Source: Ancylobacter radicis
Lineage (GTDB): Bacteria > Pseudomonadota > Alphaproteobacteria > Rhizobiales > Xanthobacteraceae
DNA: 64,000 bases
Reading direction: 5' to 3'
Assembly (NCBI RefSeq): GCF_018449475.1
Contig: NZ_JAHCQH010000015.1
Location: forward strand, 682,001-746,000
Below are positions 25,843-34,935 of the stretch, piece by piece. The translations under genes were made by a program, and so were the position numbers. Under the pieces are notes generated by a model, which was given only the letters and a program-made list of their open reading frames with translations, was not told the DNA's origin and did not search any database. Positions within the stretch are counted from its first letter, which is position 1. The number at the start of each line of letters is the position of its first letter.

Positions 25843-27420
25843 ATGACCCAGCCCGCCCCCGCGCACCCACCGCACAATGACCCATCGGCGGCGCCCCGGC
25901 CGATCGTCACGCTCGACCATGTGACCAAACGCTTCCCCGGCGTGGTCGCCAATGATCGCGTCGCCTTCGATCTGTTTCCGGGCGAGGTGCATGTGCTGCT
26001 GGGCGAGAACGGCGCGGGCAAGTCGACGCTGGTCGGCATGCTCTCCGGCCTGCAGACGCCCGATGAGGGCGGCATTCTCATCGACCATCGCGAGGTGCGC
26101 ATCGCCTCCCCCGCCCGCGCGCTGGAACTCGGCATCGGCACGGTGTTCCAGCATTCCATGCTCGTGCCCTCGCTCAGCGTGGCCGACAACATGGCGCTGG
26201 GCGGCCCCTGGTGGTCGCGCCCCGACCGCGCGGGCGTCGCCCGCCGCATGGCGCAGGTCTGCGCCGATATCGGCGTCACCATCGACCCCGCCGCCAAGGT
26301 CGGCACGCTCTCGCTCGGCGAGCAGCAGCAGGTGGAGATCGTCCGCGCGCTGATGCGCGGCTCGCGCGTGCTGATCCTCGATGAAGCGACCGCGATGCTG
26401 ACGCCCAAGGGAGCGGAGGATCTCGGCGCGCTGATGGGCCGGCTGACCCGGCTCGGCATCGCCGTCGTCTTCATCACCCACAAGCTCAACGAGGCGCTGT
26501 CCTTCGGCAACCGCATCACCGTCCTGCGGCTCGGCCGCAAGGTCGGCGAGATCGCGCCGGAGCGCCTCGCCGCCCTCGGCCCGGCCGCCGCCACCGCCGA
26601 GATCATCCGCCTGATGTTCGGCACCGATGCAGGCGCGCCGGCCGATGCCGCGCCGCGTCGCGCCCGCCCCGGCGCCGCCCCGCTGCTGGTGATCGAGGGC
26701 CTCGCTGTGGACGACCCCGCCGTGCCGGTCGAGCGCGTCGACCTCGCGGTCGCGCCGGGCGAAATCCTCGGCCTCGCCGGCATTGACGGTAACGGCCAGA
26801 AGCAGTTCGCCGAGGCGCTCGCCGGCCAGCGCCCGCTCCGGGCGGGACGCATCACACTCGCTGGCACGTCGCTGGAGCGCCTCGATGTCGGCGCCCGCCG
26901 CGCCCATGGCCTGCGCTATGTCACCGACGATCGTCTGGGCGAGGGCACCATTGGCGGCTTCGCCATCTCGCTCAATTTGCTGCTGAAACAGGTGGGCGAG
27001 TCGCCCTTCTGGCGCGCCGGGTTCGACCAGCCCGAGGCCATCGCCGCCCATGCCCGGCGACTGGTCGGCGAATTCGACGTGCGCACCCCAAGCATCGAGA
27101 CGCCCATCGGCAAGCTCTCCGGCGGCAACATCCAGAAGGCGCTCTTGGCCCGCGAGCTCTCCGGCGCGGCCAAGGCGGTGATCTTCGCCAAGCCGACCTA
27201 TGGGCTCGACGTGAACAATATCCGCGCCACCCGCCAGCGCATCCGCGAGGCGGCGGATCGCGGCCTCGCCGTCATCCTGATCTCGACGGATCTTGAAGAG
27301 GTGCTGGAGCTTTCCGACCGCATCGCCGTGATGTCGCGCGGCGCGGTGGTCGGGGTGGTCGAGAATGATGCCGCGGCCCGTGGCCGGGTCGGTGAACTGA
27401 TGAGCGGCGTGACGGCATGA
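25843..27420 (+). CDS. Nucleoside-type ABC transporter ATP-binding protein
   Basis: The 525-residue protein has two fused ABC domains, as usual for BMP/CUT2-like importers. The first has Walker A GENGAGKST, signature LSLGEQQQVEIVRAL and Walker B VLILDEATAML. The second has a degenerate Walker A (GIDGNGQKQ) and signature LSGGNIQKALLAREL, so ATP hydrolysis probably relies mainly on one site. The ATG at 25843 follows an untranslated 112-base gap after the binding-protein gene and lacks a strong ribosome site. Its stop overlaps the first permease gene. Confidence 0.92.
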   Translation: MTQPAPAHPPHNDPSAAPRPIVTLDHVTKRFPGVVANDRVAFDLFPGEVHVLLGENGAGKSTLVGMLSGLQTPDEGGILIDHREVRIASPARALELGIGTVFQHSMLVPSLSVADNMALGGPWWSRPDRAGVARRMAQVCADIGVTIDPAAKVGTLSLGEQQQVEIVRALMRGSRVLILDEATAMLTPKGAEDLGALMGRLTRLGIAVVFITHKLNEALSFGNRITVLRLGRKVGEIAPERLAALGPAAATAEIIRLMFGTDAGAPADAAPRRARPGAAPLLVIEGLAVDDPAVPVERVDLAVAPGEILGLAGIDGNGQKQFAEALAGQRPLRAGRITLAGTSLERLDVGARRAHGLRYVTDDRLGEGTIGGFAISLNLLLKQVGESPFWRAGFDQPEAIAAHARRLVGEFDVRTPSIETPIGKLSGGNIQKALLARELSGAAKAVIFAKPTYGLDVNNIRATRQRIREAADRGLAVILISTDLEEVLELSDRIAVMSRGAVVGVVENDAAARGRVGELMSGVTA

Positions 27421-28532
27421 CGGATACCCAGATCTCCACCCCCGACCTCACCGAGGCCGACCGCCGCGACCAAACGGCCCGCGCGGAAGCCCGCGCCGAG
27501 CTCTGGCGCGGCCGTGCGCGCGTCGCCCTGCTGGGCATCGGCCCGGTGATCGGCGCGCTGCTGCTGTCGGCCCTCGTGCTGCTGGCGCTCGGCGTCGACC
27601 CCATCGCCTATTACGGCTTCGTCATCGAGCGCGGGCTGATCAATCCTTACGGCCTTCAGGCGACGCTGACGCGCATGGGCCCGCTGCTGCTGCTCGCCGC
27701 CGGTCTCATCGTGGCGTTTCGTGCCGGCATCTGGAATCTCGGCGGCGACGGTCAGTTCCTGCTCAGCGCCGTGGTGGTGGCCGCGCTCTGCCCGCTGCTC
27801 GCGCCGCATCTGCCGGTATGGCTGGTGCTGCTGGTCGGGCTGGTGGTCGGCGCGCTGGTCGGCGCCGTCTGGTCGGTGCTGCCGGCGCTGCTCAAGGCCT
27901 ATCAGGGCGTCAACGAGATCATCACCACGCTGATGATGACCTTTCTCGGCGTCTCCTTCGCCAATGTGCTGGTGAAGCTCGCCTTCCGCGACCCCGCGAC
28001 CACCGTGCCGCAGACCCGCACGCTGGCGGTCGCCGACCGTCTGCCGCGCCTGTTCGACACCACCGTGTCGAGCGGCCTTCTCATCGGCCTCGTCGCGGTG
28101 ATCGCGGTGCATCTCGTCATGACCCGCACCGCCTTCGGGCTGAAGCTGCGCATTGTCGGCGCCAATCCGCGCGCGGCGATCCATGCCGGCCTGCCGGTGC
28201 CGGCGCTCACCGTCGCCGTGTTCGCCCTCTCCGCGGCGCTGGCGGGGCTCGCCGGGGCGGTGGAGATATTGGGCGTGCAGGGCAATGTGCGCGCCGACTG
28301 GAACCCGCATTACGCGATGACGGTGATCCCGCTGGTGTTCCTCGCCCGCTTCAACGGCTTCGGCTCGATCGCCTTTGTTTTCCTGTTCTCGGTGCTGTCG
28401 ATCGGCGGCGAGAGCGCGGCGCGGCGCACCGGCGTGCCGAATTTCTTCACCCTCGTCGTGGTGGCCATCCTGCTCGTGATGCTCGGCGTCGCCGAATATC
28501 TCGACCAGCGCCGCCGCGCCGCCGGCAAGTGA
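27417..28532 (+). CDS. ABC transporter permease (BMP/nucleoside type)
   Basis: The 371-residue membrane protein has about ten transmembrane helices after a 35-residue cytoplasmic N terminus. Family markers include FRAGIWNLGGDGQFLLSA and GVNEIITTLMMTFLGVSFANVL, found in permeases that pair with PnrA-type binding proteins. It overlaps the ATPase gene by four bases and is followed after 12 bases by a second permease, giving the heterodimeric channel expected for this importer class. Confidence 0.92.
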   Translation: MTDTQISTPDLTEADRRDQTARAEARAELWRGRARVALLGIGPVIGALLLSALVLLALGVDPIAYYGFVIERGLINPYGLQATLTRMGPLLLLAAGLIVAFRAGIWNLGGDGQFLLSAVVVAALCPLLAPHLPVWLVLLVGLVVGALVGAVWSVLPALLKAYQGVNEIITTLMMTFLGVSFANVLVKLAFRDPATTVPQTRTLAVADRLPRLFDTTVSSGLLIGLVAVIAVHLVMTRTAFGLKLRIVGANPRAAIHAGLPVPALTVAVFALSAALAGLAGAVEILGVQGNVRADWNPHYAMTVIPLVFLARFNGFGSIAFVFLFSVLSIGGESAARRTGVPNFFTLVVVAILLVMLGVAEYLDQRRRAAGK

Positions 28533-28544
28533 GGGGGAGAGACC

Positions 28545-29480
28545 ATGTCCGCTCTGTTCACCGACGCCTTCCTCACCTCCCTCGTTCTCGGCGCGCTGAC
28601 CGCCGGCATCCCGCTGATGCTGGCCGGGCTCGGCGAGCAGATCTCCGAGAAGGCCGGCGTGCTCAATATCGGCATCGAAGGCATGATGCTGTTCGGCGCC
28701 TATGCCGGCTTCCTCGTCGCCTACCACACCGGCTCCATCTGGCTCGGCTTCCTCGGCGGCGCCGTGGGCGGCATGGCGGTGGCGGTACCGATGGCGGTGC
28801 TGTGCATCCGCATGGGGCTGAGCCAGATCGTCATCGGCATCGCGCTGACGCTCGGCGCGGAAGGGCTCACCGCCCTGCTCCACCATTTCCAGTTCGCCCA
28901 GAGCTACCCGCGCCTGCCGGCGGTGGAGACGCTGCCGATTCCTGTGCTGTCGAGCCTGCCGGTCGTCGGCCCGGCCTTGTTCGACCGGCCGCCCATCGTC
29001 TATCTCGCGGTGCTGGCGGTGTTCGTCACGGCCTATGTGTTCCGCGCGACCCAGTTCGGCCTGGCGCTTCAGGCGGCGGGCGACAAGCCGGCGGCGCTGG
29101 ATGCGGCGGGCGTCGACGTGGTGCGCGTGCGCACCATCGCCGTGCTCATCACCGGCGGCCTTGCCGGCGTCGGCGGCGCCTTCATGGCGGAGGTCGGGGC
29201 CGGGATCTTCGTGCCGTTCATGACCAATGGCGCCGGCTTCATCGGCATCGTTCTGGCCATGCAGGCGCGCGGCAAGCCGTTGTGGGTGCTGTGCGGCGCG
29301 CTGCTGTTCGGCGCGTGCCTCTCCGCCACCACGGCGCTGCAGGTGGCGGGCGTCAGCATCCCGACCGACGTGATCCAGATGCTGCCCTTCGCCGCCGTGC
29401 TCACCGTGCTGGTGCTGTTCGGCCGCAAGGCGAGCCTGCCGCCGGCCCTCGGCACCCATTATGTGCGGGGCGCGCGATGA
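28545..29480 (+). CDS. ABC transporter permease (BMP/nucleoside type)
   Basis: The 311-residue permease is hydrophobic throughout and has the characteristic EKAGVLNIGIEGMMLFGAYA and LSQIVIGIALTLGAEGLTALL segments of the second subunit in BMP-type importers. GGGGGAGA precedes the start. It completes the importer. The convergent aminotransferase gene ends 17 bases after its stop, with no visible terminator between them. Confidence 0.92.
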   Translation: MSALFTDAFLTSLVLGALTAGIPLMLAGLGEQISEKAGVLNIGIEGMMLFGAYAGFLVAYHTGSIWLGFLGGAVGGMAVAVPMAVLCIRMGLSQIVIGIALTLGAEGLTALLHHFQFAQSYPRLPAVETLPIPVLSSLPVVGPALFDRPPIVYLAVLAVFVTAYVFRATQFGLALQAAGDKPAALDAAGVDVVRVRTIAVLITGGLAGVGGAFMAEVGAGIFVPFMTNGAGFIGIVLAMQARGKPLWVLCGALLFGACLSATTALQVAGVSIPTDVIQMLPFAAVLTVLVLFGRKASLPPALGTHYVRGAR

Positions 29481-29497
29481 ACACGCCCCGCCCGTCC

Positions 29498-30673
29498 TCA
29501 GCCGGCGTCGATCACCGCCAGCGCGGCGGCGACACCCGCGCCGACATCAACGCTGTGGCCGAGCGCGCCCAGCGCCCCGGCGAGAGCCGTCAGCGCGACC
29601 ACGGCGTAGAGCGGCTGCGCGGTCGGGCCCATATGGCCGATGCGGGTGAGCTTGCCGAGCGTCTCGCCGCGCCCGGAGGAAAGCACGACGCCGTAGCGGG
29701 CGCGCACGGTGGCGCGCAGTTCGGCCTCGTCGATGCCTTCGGGCGTGCGCATGGCGGTCGCGGTGGGCGAGGCGAAGCTCTCTTCAGCGGCCCAGATCGC
29801 CAGCCCCATGGCCTTCAGCCCGGCGCGGCAGGCGGCCGCGGTCAGCGCATGGCGCGCCCAGACCTGTTCCGGCCCTTCCGCGAGATAGAGGTCGAGCGCC
29901 GCCTCAAGCCCGTTGATCTCGGCGACCGAGGGGGTGAAGGGGAACGGCTTGTCGGCGCGCCAGGCGTCTTCCCAATCGAGAATGCTCAGGATCGAGCCGC
30001 GCGGCGCCAGCTTGTTGGCCTTCATCGTCGCCCAGGCGCGGTTCGACACGCCGAGGATGGAGAGGCCCGGCGGACAGCCCAGGCATTTGTTCGGCCCGGT
30101 GATCAGCAGGTCGATCTGCGCCGAGGCGGCATCCACCATCATGCCGCCGAAGGACGAGACCGCATCGACCAGGAACAGCGCGCCATGGGCGGCCACCACC
30201 GCGCCGATCTCCGCGATCGGGTTGATGGTGCCCGAGGGCGTGTCGTGATGGCAGGCGGCGACAATCGTGATGTCCGGGCGCGCGGTCAGCACGCGGGCCA
30301 CCTCGGCGGGGTCGATCACCCGGTCATAGGGCACGGCGAGCTCAAGGATGGTGGCGCCGTTGCGCGCGGCCCAGCCTTCAAAACCCTTGGAATAGACGCC
30401 GTTGACGAGGTTCAGCACGACATCGTCGGCGCCGATCAGCGAGGCGGCCGCCGCCTCCAGCCCCAGCACCGGCTCGCCCTGCAGAATGACCGGCATGGTC
30501 TGCGCCTTCACCACGGTCGCCAGCTTCTCGCTGACCCGCTGATAGGTCGCCTGGAAGGCCGGGTCGTAATCATACAGCACCGTCGAGGCGAGGCCGCGCA
30601 GCACCGCCGGATAGGCGTCGACGGGGCCGGTGGTGAGGGTGAAAACCGGAAGATCGGAAGGCGCGTATCGCAT
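29498..30673 (-). CDS. Pyridoxamine-pyruvate aminotransferase-like enzyme
   Basis: The 391-residue fold-type I PLP enzyme belongs to the alanine-glyoxylate aminotransferase group. From memory it agrees over long stretches with Mesorhizobium loti pyridoxamine-pyruvate aminotransferase (393 residues), including the start TLTTGPVDAYPAVLRGL, the HHDTPSGTINPI loop, the lysine region in TGPNKCLGCPPGL and the end SSGRGETLGKLTRIGHMGPT. That enzyme converts pyridoxamine and pyruvate to pyridoxal and alanine in vitamin B6 catabolism. The ATG at 30673 is chosen by this match. Ureidoglycine-glyoxylate aminotransferase (PucG) is the main alternative. It is divergent from a GntR gene. Confidence 0.82.
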   Translation of the reverse strand: MRYAPSDLPVFTLTTGPVDAYPAVLRGLASTVLYDYDPAFQATYQRVSEKLATVVKAQTMPVILQGEPVLGLEAAAASLIGADDVVLNLVNGVYSKGFEGWAARNGATILELAVPYDRVIDPAEVARVLTARPDITIVAACHHDTPSGTINPIAEIGAVVAAHGALFLVDAVSSFGGMMVDAASAQIDLLITGPNKCLGCPPGLSILGVSNRAWATMKANKLAPRGSILSILDWEDAWRADKPFPFTPSVAEINGLEAALDLYLAEGPEQVWARHALTAAACRAGLKAMGLAIWAAEESFASPTATAMRTPEGIDEAELRATVRARYGVVLSSGRGETLGKLTRIGHMGPTAQPLYAVVALTALAGALGALGHSVDVGAGVAAALAVIDAG

Positions 30674-31068
30674 GGCGTTGCCCTGGCTCATCGACGGGAC
30701 GGCAGACATCCGGGGGAAATCGCGGCGAGGGGAGCCAACCAAAATCCAACCGAATTTGCCTCAATGGTTTCAGATTGGCACTGCCGGCGGCGCGGGGCAA
30801 CCGTGATCCTGCGGCCCGGCGTTTCATATGCGGCATATGGCTTCCCGGCGCCTGCCGAGCCGTCGTCGCGGCGCGCGGCGGGCCGGGCGATCCCGCCCTG
30901 CACCGGCGAAAGCGGGGAAGGCGGCGGGGCGCATCTCGACCAGAAGCCAACCAATATTGTAACTGGGACGAACCGGCCATACATTTGGCGGCGGGCCTCG
31001 CCCTCGACCTGCCCTCCGACCGCGGCGGCGGAGCGGGCGGGCCGCACAGCAGAACGGAAGTGACCTCG
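30674..31068. promoter_or_regulatory. Divergent promoter region, aminotransferase / GntR
   Basis: This 395-base gap has no gene. It contains two direct repeats AGCCAACCAAWAT at 30733-30745 and 30945-30957, 212 bases apart, and a dyad CATATG-CGG-CATATG at 30825-30839. Paired distant sites suggest DNA looping by a regulator, most simply the adjacent GntR protein. The CCAACCA core also occurs upstream of the HpaB-like operon. Confidence 0.5.
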
Positions 31069-31782
31069 ATGGACGCGATAGCGGACAAGACCGGACGCAA
31101 GACGCGCGGCGACGCAGGGGCCGGCACCGTTGAGGCCGCCGGCATCGAGGAACTGGTGGACTCGATCCGCGCCATCATCGCCCGCACCGGCAGCGTGCCG
31201 CCGGAGCGCGTGGTCGCCGAGGAACTCAGCGTCAAGCGCCACACGCTGCGCCGCGCGCTCGGCGTGCTCAGGGCGCGCGGCGAGCTGGAGCCGGCGCGGG
31301 CCGGACGGCGCGCCTCGACCGCCATCGACAGCAGCCGCAGCCTGGTCAACTCCACCAACCCGCTCGAGGTGATGGAGCTGCGCCTGATGCTGGAGCCCTC
31401 GCTGGCCCGGCTCGCCGCGCTGCGCGCCAGCCCGGTGGAGATCGACCGCATCCTGCGCGCCGCCACCACCCCGCCGGACGCCGACCCGATCGAGGCGGAC
31501 ATGGTGTTCCATAAATCGGTCGCCGCCGGCGCCCGCAACGCGCTGGCCTCCGAGCTTTACGTGCTGCTGCACCGCGTCGCCAATGATGGCCGGCTGCGCT
31601 TCACCGACAGCGACGCCACGCTGCTGCCCGAGCGCGTGCGGCTGCGCGATGCCGAGCACCGGCAGATCGCCGAGGCGATCGCCGCGCGCGACCCGGAAGC
31701 GGCCGAGCGCGGCATGTGGCAGCACCTCGCGACGCTGCAGCAGAAGATCATGGGGCGGCTGGCGCCGGGCGGCTCGCTCTAG
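31069..31782 (+). CDS. GntR family regulator, FCD type
   Basis: The 237-residue regulator has a winged helix (PPERVVAEELSVKRHTLRRALGVLRARGEL) after a charged 30-residue N-terminal tail, and an FCD-type helical effector domain with DMVFHKSVAAGARN and AEHRQIAEAIAARDPEAAE. It lies between the pyridoxamine-pyruvate aminotransferase-like gene and a GMC oxidase, so it probably controls vitamin B6 catabolism. GGAAG precedes the ATG at 31069; an upstream in-frame extension lacks similarity. Confidence 0.88.
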   Translation: MDAIADKTGRKTRGDAGAGTVEAAGIEELVDSIRAIIARTGSVPPERVVAEELSVKRHTLRRALGVLRARGELEPARAGRRASTAIDSSRSLVNSTNPLEVMELRLMLEPSLARLAALRASPVEIDRILRAATTPPDADPIEADMVFHKSVAAGARNALASELYVLLHRVANDGRLRFTDSDATLLPERVRLRDAEHRQIAEAIAARDPEAAERGMWQHLATLQQKIMGRLAPGGSL

Positions 31783-31873
31783 CGCCTCCCGCCTCCCCTC
31801 CCGCACCGCGCTGACACCCGCGCCGCCGCGCGGAACGCCCCTTCATGCCCGTTCGCACCCGGAGACGCCTTCG

Positions 31874-33427
31874 ATGACCTCCTTCGACATTCTTATCATC
31901 GGCGCCGGCTCGGCCGGCTGCGTGCTGGCGGCGCGGTTCTCGGAGAATCCCGCTATCCGCGTCGGCGTGCTGGAGGCCGGCGAGCACCCGAGCGACCCGG
32001 ACATCGCCATCCCGCAGAAATGGCCGTCCCTGCCGGACCGCCCCTATGACTGGGCCTACCGCACCATCCCCCAGCCGGGCACGGCGAACCGCGTCCATCC
32101 CTGGCCGCGCGGGCGCATTGTCGGCGGGTCGAGCTGCCTGCACGCCATGGCCCATGTGCGCGGCCATGCGGACGATTTCGCGCCCTGGGCGCTGGCGACC
32201 GGGGATGCCCGCTGGTCCTATGCGGGCCTGCTGCCGGGCTTTCGCCGCAGCGAGGCGTTCTCGCGCGGCGCGGACGCCCATCATGGCGGCGACGGCCCGC
32301 TCACCGTCTATCTGCCGGATGACGAGCTCAGCCCGGTGGTGCGCGCCTATATGGCGGCGGGGGTGGCGCGCGGCGTGCCGCTGATCGGCGATCACAATGC
32401 CGGCCCGCTCAACGGCGTCGCCGCCAATTCGCTGACCATCCGCGATGGCAAGCGCGTCAGCGCGGCCGATGCCTATCTGCTGCCGGCACTCGAGCGGCCG
32501 AACCTCACCCTGATCACCGGCGCGCGCGTGCACCGGCTGGTGGTCGCCGGCTCCCGCATCACCGGCGTGGAGGCGGAGATCGCCGGCGCGCCCGCGACCT
32601 TCTCGGCCGGCATGATCTGCCTGTGCGCCGGCGCCATCGCCTCGCCGCTGCTGCTGATGCGCTCCGGCATCGGCCCGGCGTCCGATCTGAAGGCGGCCGG
32701 CATCGCCTGCATCGCCGATAGGCCCGGTCTCGGCGGCAATCTGCATGATCACCTGCTGACCGCCGGCAATGTCTACCGCGCGCGCCGGCCGGTGCCGCCG
32801 TCACGGCTGCAGCATTCGGAATCGCTGATGTATCTGAACGCCGCCGACCCGACCCGGCCGGACGGGCGCCCGGATGTGGTGCTCGGCTGCGTCGCCGCGC
32901 CCAGCGTCTCGGAGTGCCTGGCGCCCCCCGCCTATGGCACCGCCTACACACTCCTGTCCGGCGTCACCCACCCGACCAGCCGGGGCCGGCTCACCGTCAC
33001 CGGACCTGACCTCGACGACGCCCCGCGCATCGACCCGGCCTATCTCTCCACCGATCATGACCGCGCGATGGCCCGCCGGGCGCTGCAACTCGCCCGCGAG
33101 ATCGGCCATTCGCCGGCGCTGGACGAGTGGCGGGCGGAGGAAATCCATCCCGGCCTTGATGTGCGCAGCGAAACGGAAATCGACGCCTTTCTGGCCCGCG
33201 CGGTCATCACCCATCACCACCCGGTCGGCACCTGCCGCATGGGGGCGGAAGCTATGGGCGCCGACAGTCTGGGAGCGGACAGCCCGAGCGTGGTCGACCC
33301 CGACCTCAAGCTGCACGGCTTCGAGGGCCTGCACGTGGTCGACGCCTCGGTGATCCCGACCATCCCCTCCGGCCCCGTCCACGCCGCCATCCTCGCCATC
33401 GCGGAGACCTTTGCGGCGGGGCGGTGA
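31874..33427 (+). CDS. GMC family FAD oxidoreductase, possibly pyridoxine 4-oxidase
   Basis: The 517-residue flavoprotein has the N-terminal FAD motif DILIIGAGSAGCVLAARFSE, GMC signature 1 around PWPRGRIVGGSSCLHAMAHVRG, and the C-terminal catalytic His region ITHHHPVGTCRMG with LHVVDASVIPTIPSGPVHA. GMC enzymes oxidise alcohols to aldehydes. Pyridoxine 4-oxidase of Mesorhizobium is a GMC enzyme of about this size, and the neighbouring aminotransferase-like gene makes pyridoxal from pyridoxamine, so pyridoxine oxidation to pyridoxal is a reasonable inference. Choline dehydrogenase-like substrates are the alternative. Confidence 0.85.
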   Translation: MTSFDILIIGAGSAGCVLAARFSENPAIRVGVLEAGEHPSDPDIAIPQKWPSLPDRPYDWAYRTIPQPGTANRVHPWPRGRIVGGSSCLHAMAHVRGHADDFAPWALATGDARWSYAGLLPGFRRSEAFSRGADAHHGGDGPLTVYLPDDELSPVVRAYMAAGVARGVPLIGDHNAGPLNGVAANSLTIRDGKRVSAADAYLLPALERPNLTLITGARVHRLVVAGSRITGVEAEIAGAPATFSAGMICLCAGAIASPLLLMRSGIGPASDLKAAGIACIADRPGLGGNLHDHLLTAGNVYRARRPVPPSRLQHSESLMYLNAADPTRPDGRPDVVLGCVAAPSVSECLAPPAYGTAYTLLSGVTHPTSRGRLTVTGPDLDDAPRIDPAYLSTDHDRAMARRALQLAREIGHSPALDEWRAEEIHPGLDVRSETEIDAFLARAVITHHHPVGTCRMGAEAMGADSLGADSPSVVDPDLKLHGFEGLHVVDASVIPTIPSGPVHAAILAIAETFAAGR

Positions 33428-33879
33428 GGGGGTGGCAGTCAATTGGGGGAAGCTGGGTCGCTTCGGGATCGAAACTGTAGTGACTATGATCCCTGCTAAG
33501 GACGGGCCAACCGGCACGTGCCAGATTGTCGGCCGTCGGCTTTGCACCAGAAGCGGCCGCTTGCCGAGGTCGCAACCCATATCGGCTTTGGGGTGGAAAG
33601 CCGAATTGCAGCTTTTGCGGGACCGTCCGGGAAAGCGGACGTCATTCTAGACAAAGTCTGCTCCGCAATCAGTCCGCCGCACTTGGTGACGGCCCTATGG
33701 AAATGGAAATGCAGCACGCTGATCGCCTCTCCTGTGGCGTCGCGCAAGCTCAAGAATTTTGCCCTCACGAACTGACTTGAGGGATGCATGTTGCGGCCCA
33801 GATAGCATTGGAGAGACAAAGTTCGGTGGAACGGCTAAACGTGGCGGTCAACCGACTCATGTAGGGACATTCTACGCCG
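33428..33879. other. Gene-free left flank of the low-GC insert
   Basis: This 452-base stretch has lower GC than the genes to its left. Only short overlapping open frames occur on both strands, with no start signals or recognisable domains. It may be the remnant of an integrated element or of a decayed gene. No transposase, inverted terminal repeat or attachment site could be identified. Confidence 0.5.
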
Positions 33880-34935
33880 ATGCGAGTTTCAGCGTTGAAC
33901 CATATACGCAATGGCGACGACGAACGCTGGCCACAAATTGCGGCAGCAGAGGTACGCAGCGGTGAGAAGTTGCAGGAGCTCGCTGCGTTGATGGGTGATT
34001 TGTTACCAACGGATGAGGGTAGCGCGGTCGTCTTCGGCTCGATGGCTCGAGGAGAGTTTACCGGTGGGAGCGACCTCGACTGGACGATCTTGATCGACGG
34101 GCGGGCGGATTCCCTCCATCAAAAGCTCGTTCATCAGCTCAGCGGGAGGCTGACCGATGCAAATTTCATCAAGCCAGGTCCTACCGGGGTTTTCGGCGGG
34201 CTGATATTCAGCCATGACCTCGTGCACGCAGTCGGTGGGGACGAAGACAGCAACAAGAACATGACGAGGCGCTTGCTGCTCTTGTTGGAATCCCGCGCCG
34301 TTCAAACTGCCAGCAGCGAAGAGGTGCGGGCACGTATCATCAATGCCATCTTGAGCAGATACGTCGAGGAGGATGCGAGCTTCATTCGAAGCAACACTCG
34401 TGCGGACAAGATTCCGAGGTTCCTTCTTAATGACGTGGTCCGGTTCTGGCGCACAATGGCGGTGGACTACGCAAATAAGTATCGCGCTCGCGCCGGAGAC
34501 AAGTGGGCTCTGCGCAATATCAAGCTTCGCATGTCCCGCAAACTGTTGTTCGTTTCAGGTTTTTTCATGTGTATCTCATGGGCTTTGCGTGAGAGCAGTT
34601 GCGAGGAAGGGGCGTTTCTCACACAGGATCTGGTAAGCCACCTGACTACGTGGACCAACAGAACGCCGTTGGAGTCCTTGGCAGCAATGGTTACAGCTCA
34701 CGCGCCGGATCTCGCTGGACAAATTTTCGATAACTACGACGCATTTATCGCGCTTCTGAACGACACCCAAAAGCGAGAACGGCTTGAAAATCTGTCTCCC
34801 TACGCCGCCTACGAAGATGATATATTCTTACAGGCTCGTTCAATTTCTTTGAGTTTCGACGATGCTCTCACGAAGCTGCTATTCGATTCCAGTGACGACG
34901 TAACGAAACTAGTCAAGAAATATGGGGTCTTCTGA
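33880..34935 (+). CDS. Nucleotidyltransferase-domain protein, function unknown
   Basis: The 351-residue protein has a pol-beta-type nucleotidyltransferase motif at residues 51-67, VFGSMARGEFTGGSDLDW. The catalytic Gly-Ser pair is 53-54 and the metal-binding acids are Asp65 and Asp67. A third acid is not obvious; Asp121 or Asp123 are candidates. From about residue 125 it is helical, including a NMTRRLLLLLESRAV segment and an RFWRTMAVDYANKYR helix. I do not recognise the full-length family. Base composition and codon use are clearly more AT-rich than the neighbours, suggesting transfer. The stop overlaps the start of the TIM-barrel gene, so the two are coupled. Confidence 0.8.
   Translation: MRVSALNHIRNGDDERWPQIAAAEVRSGEKLQELAALMGDLLPTDEGSAVVFGSMARGEFTGGSDLDWTILIDGRADSLHQKLVHQLSGRLTDANFIKPGPTGVFGGLIFSHDLVHAVGGDEDSNKNMTRRLLLLLESRAVQTASSEEVRARIINAILSRYVEEDASFIRSNTRADKIPRFLLNDVVRFWRTMAVDYANKYRARAGDKWALRNIKLRMSRKLLFVSGFFMCISWALRESSCEEGAFLTQDLVSHLTTWTNRTPLESLAAMVTAHAPDLAGQIFDNYDAFIALLNDTQKRERLENLSPYAAYEDDIFLQARSISLSFDDALTKLLFDSSDDVTKLVKKYGVF

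Noticed and set aside
33496-33819. Short open frames on both strands left of the nucleotidyltransferase gene
   Set aside because: They overlap each other, lack start signals and resemble no domain; more likely decayed or non-coding DNA.
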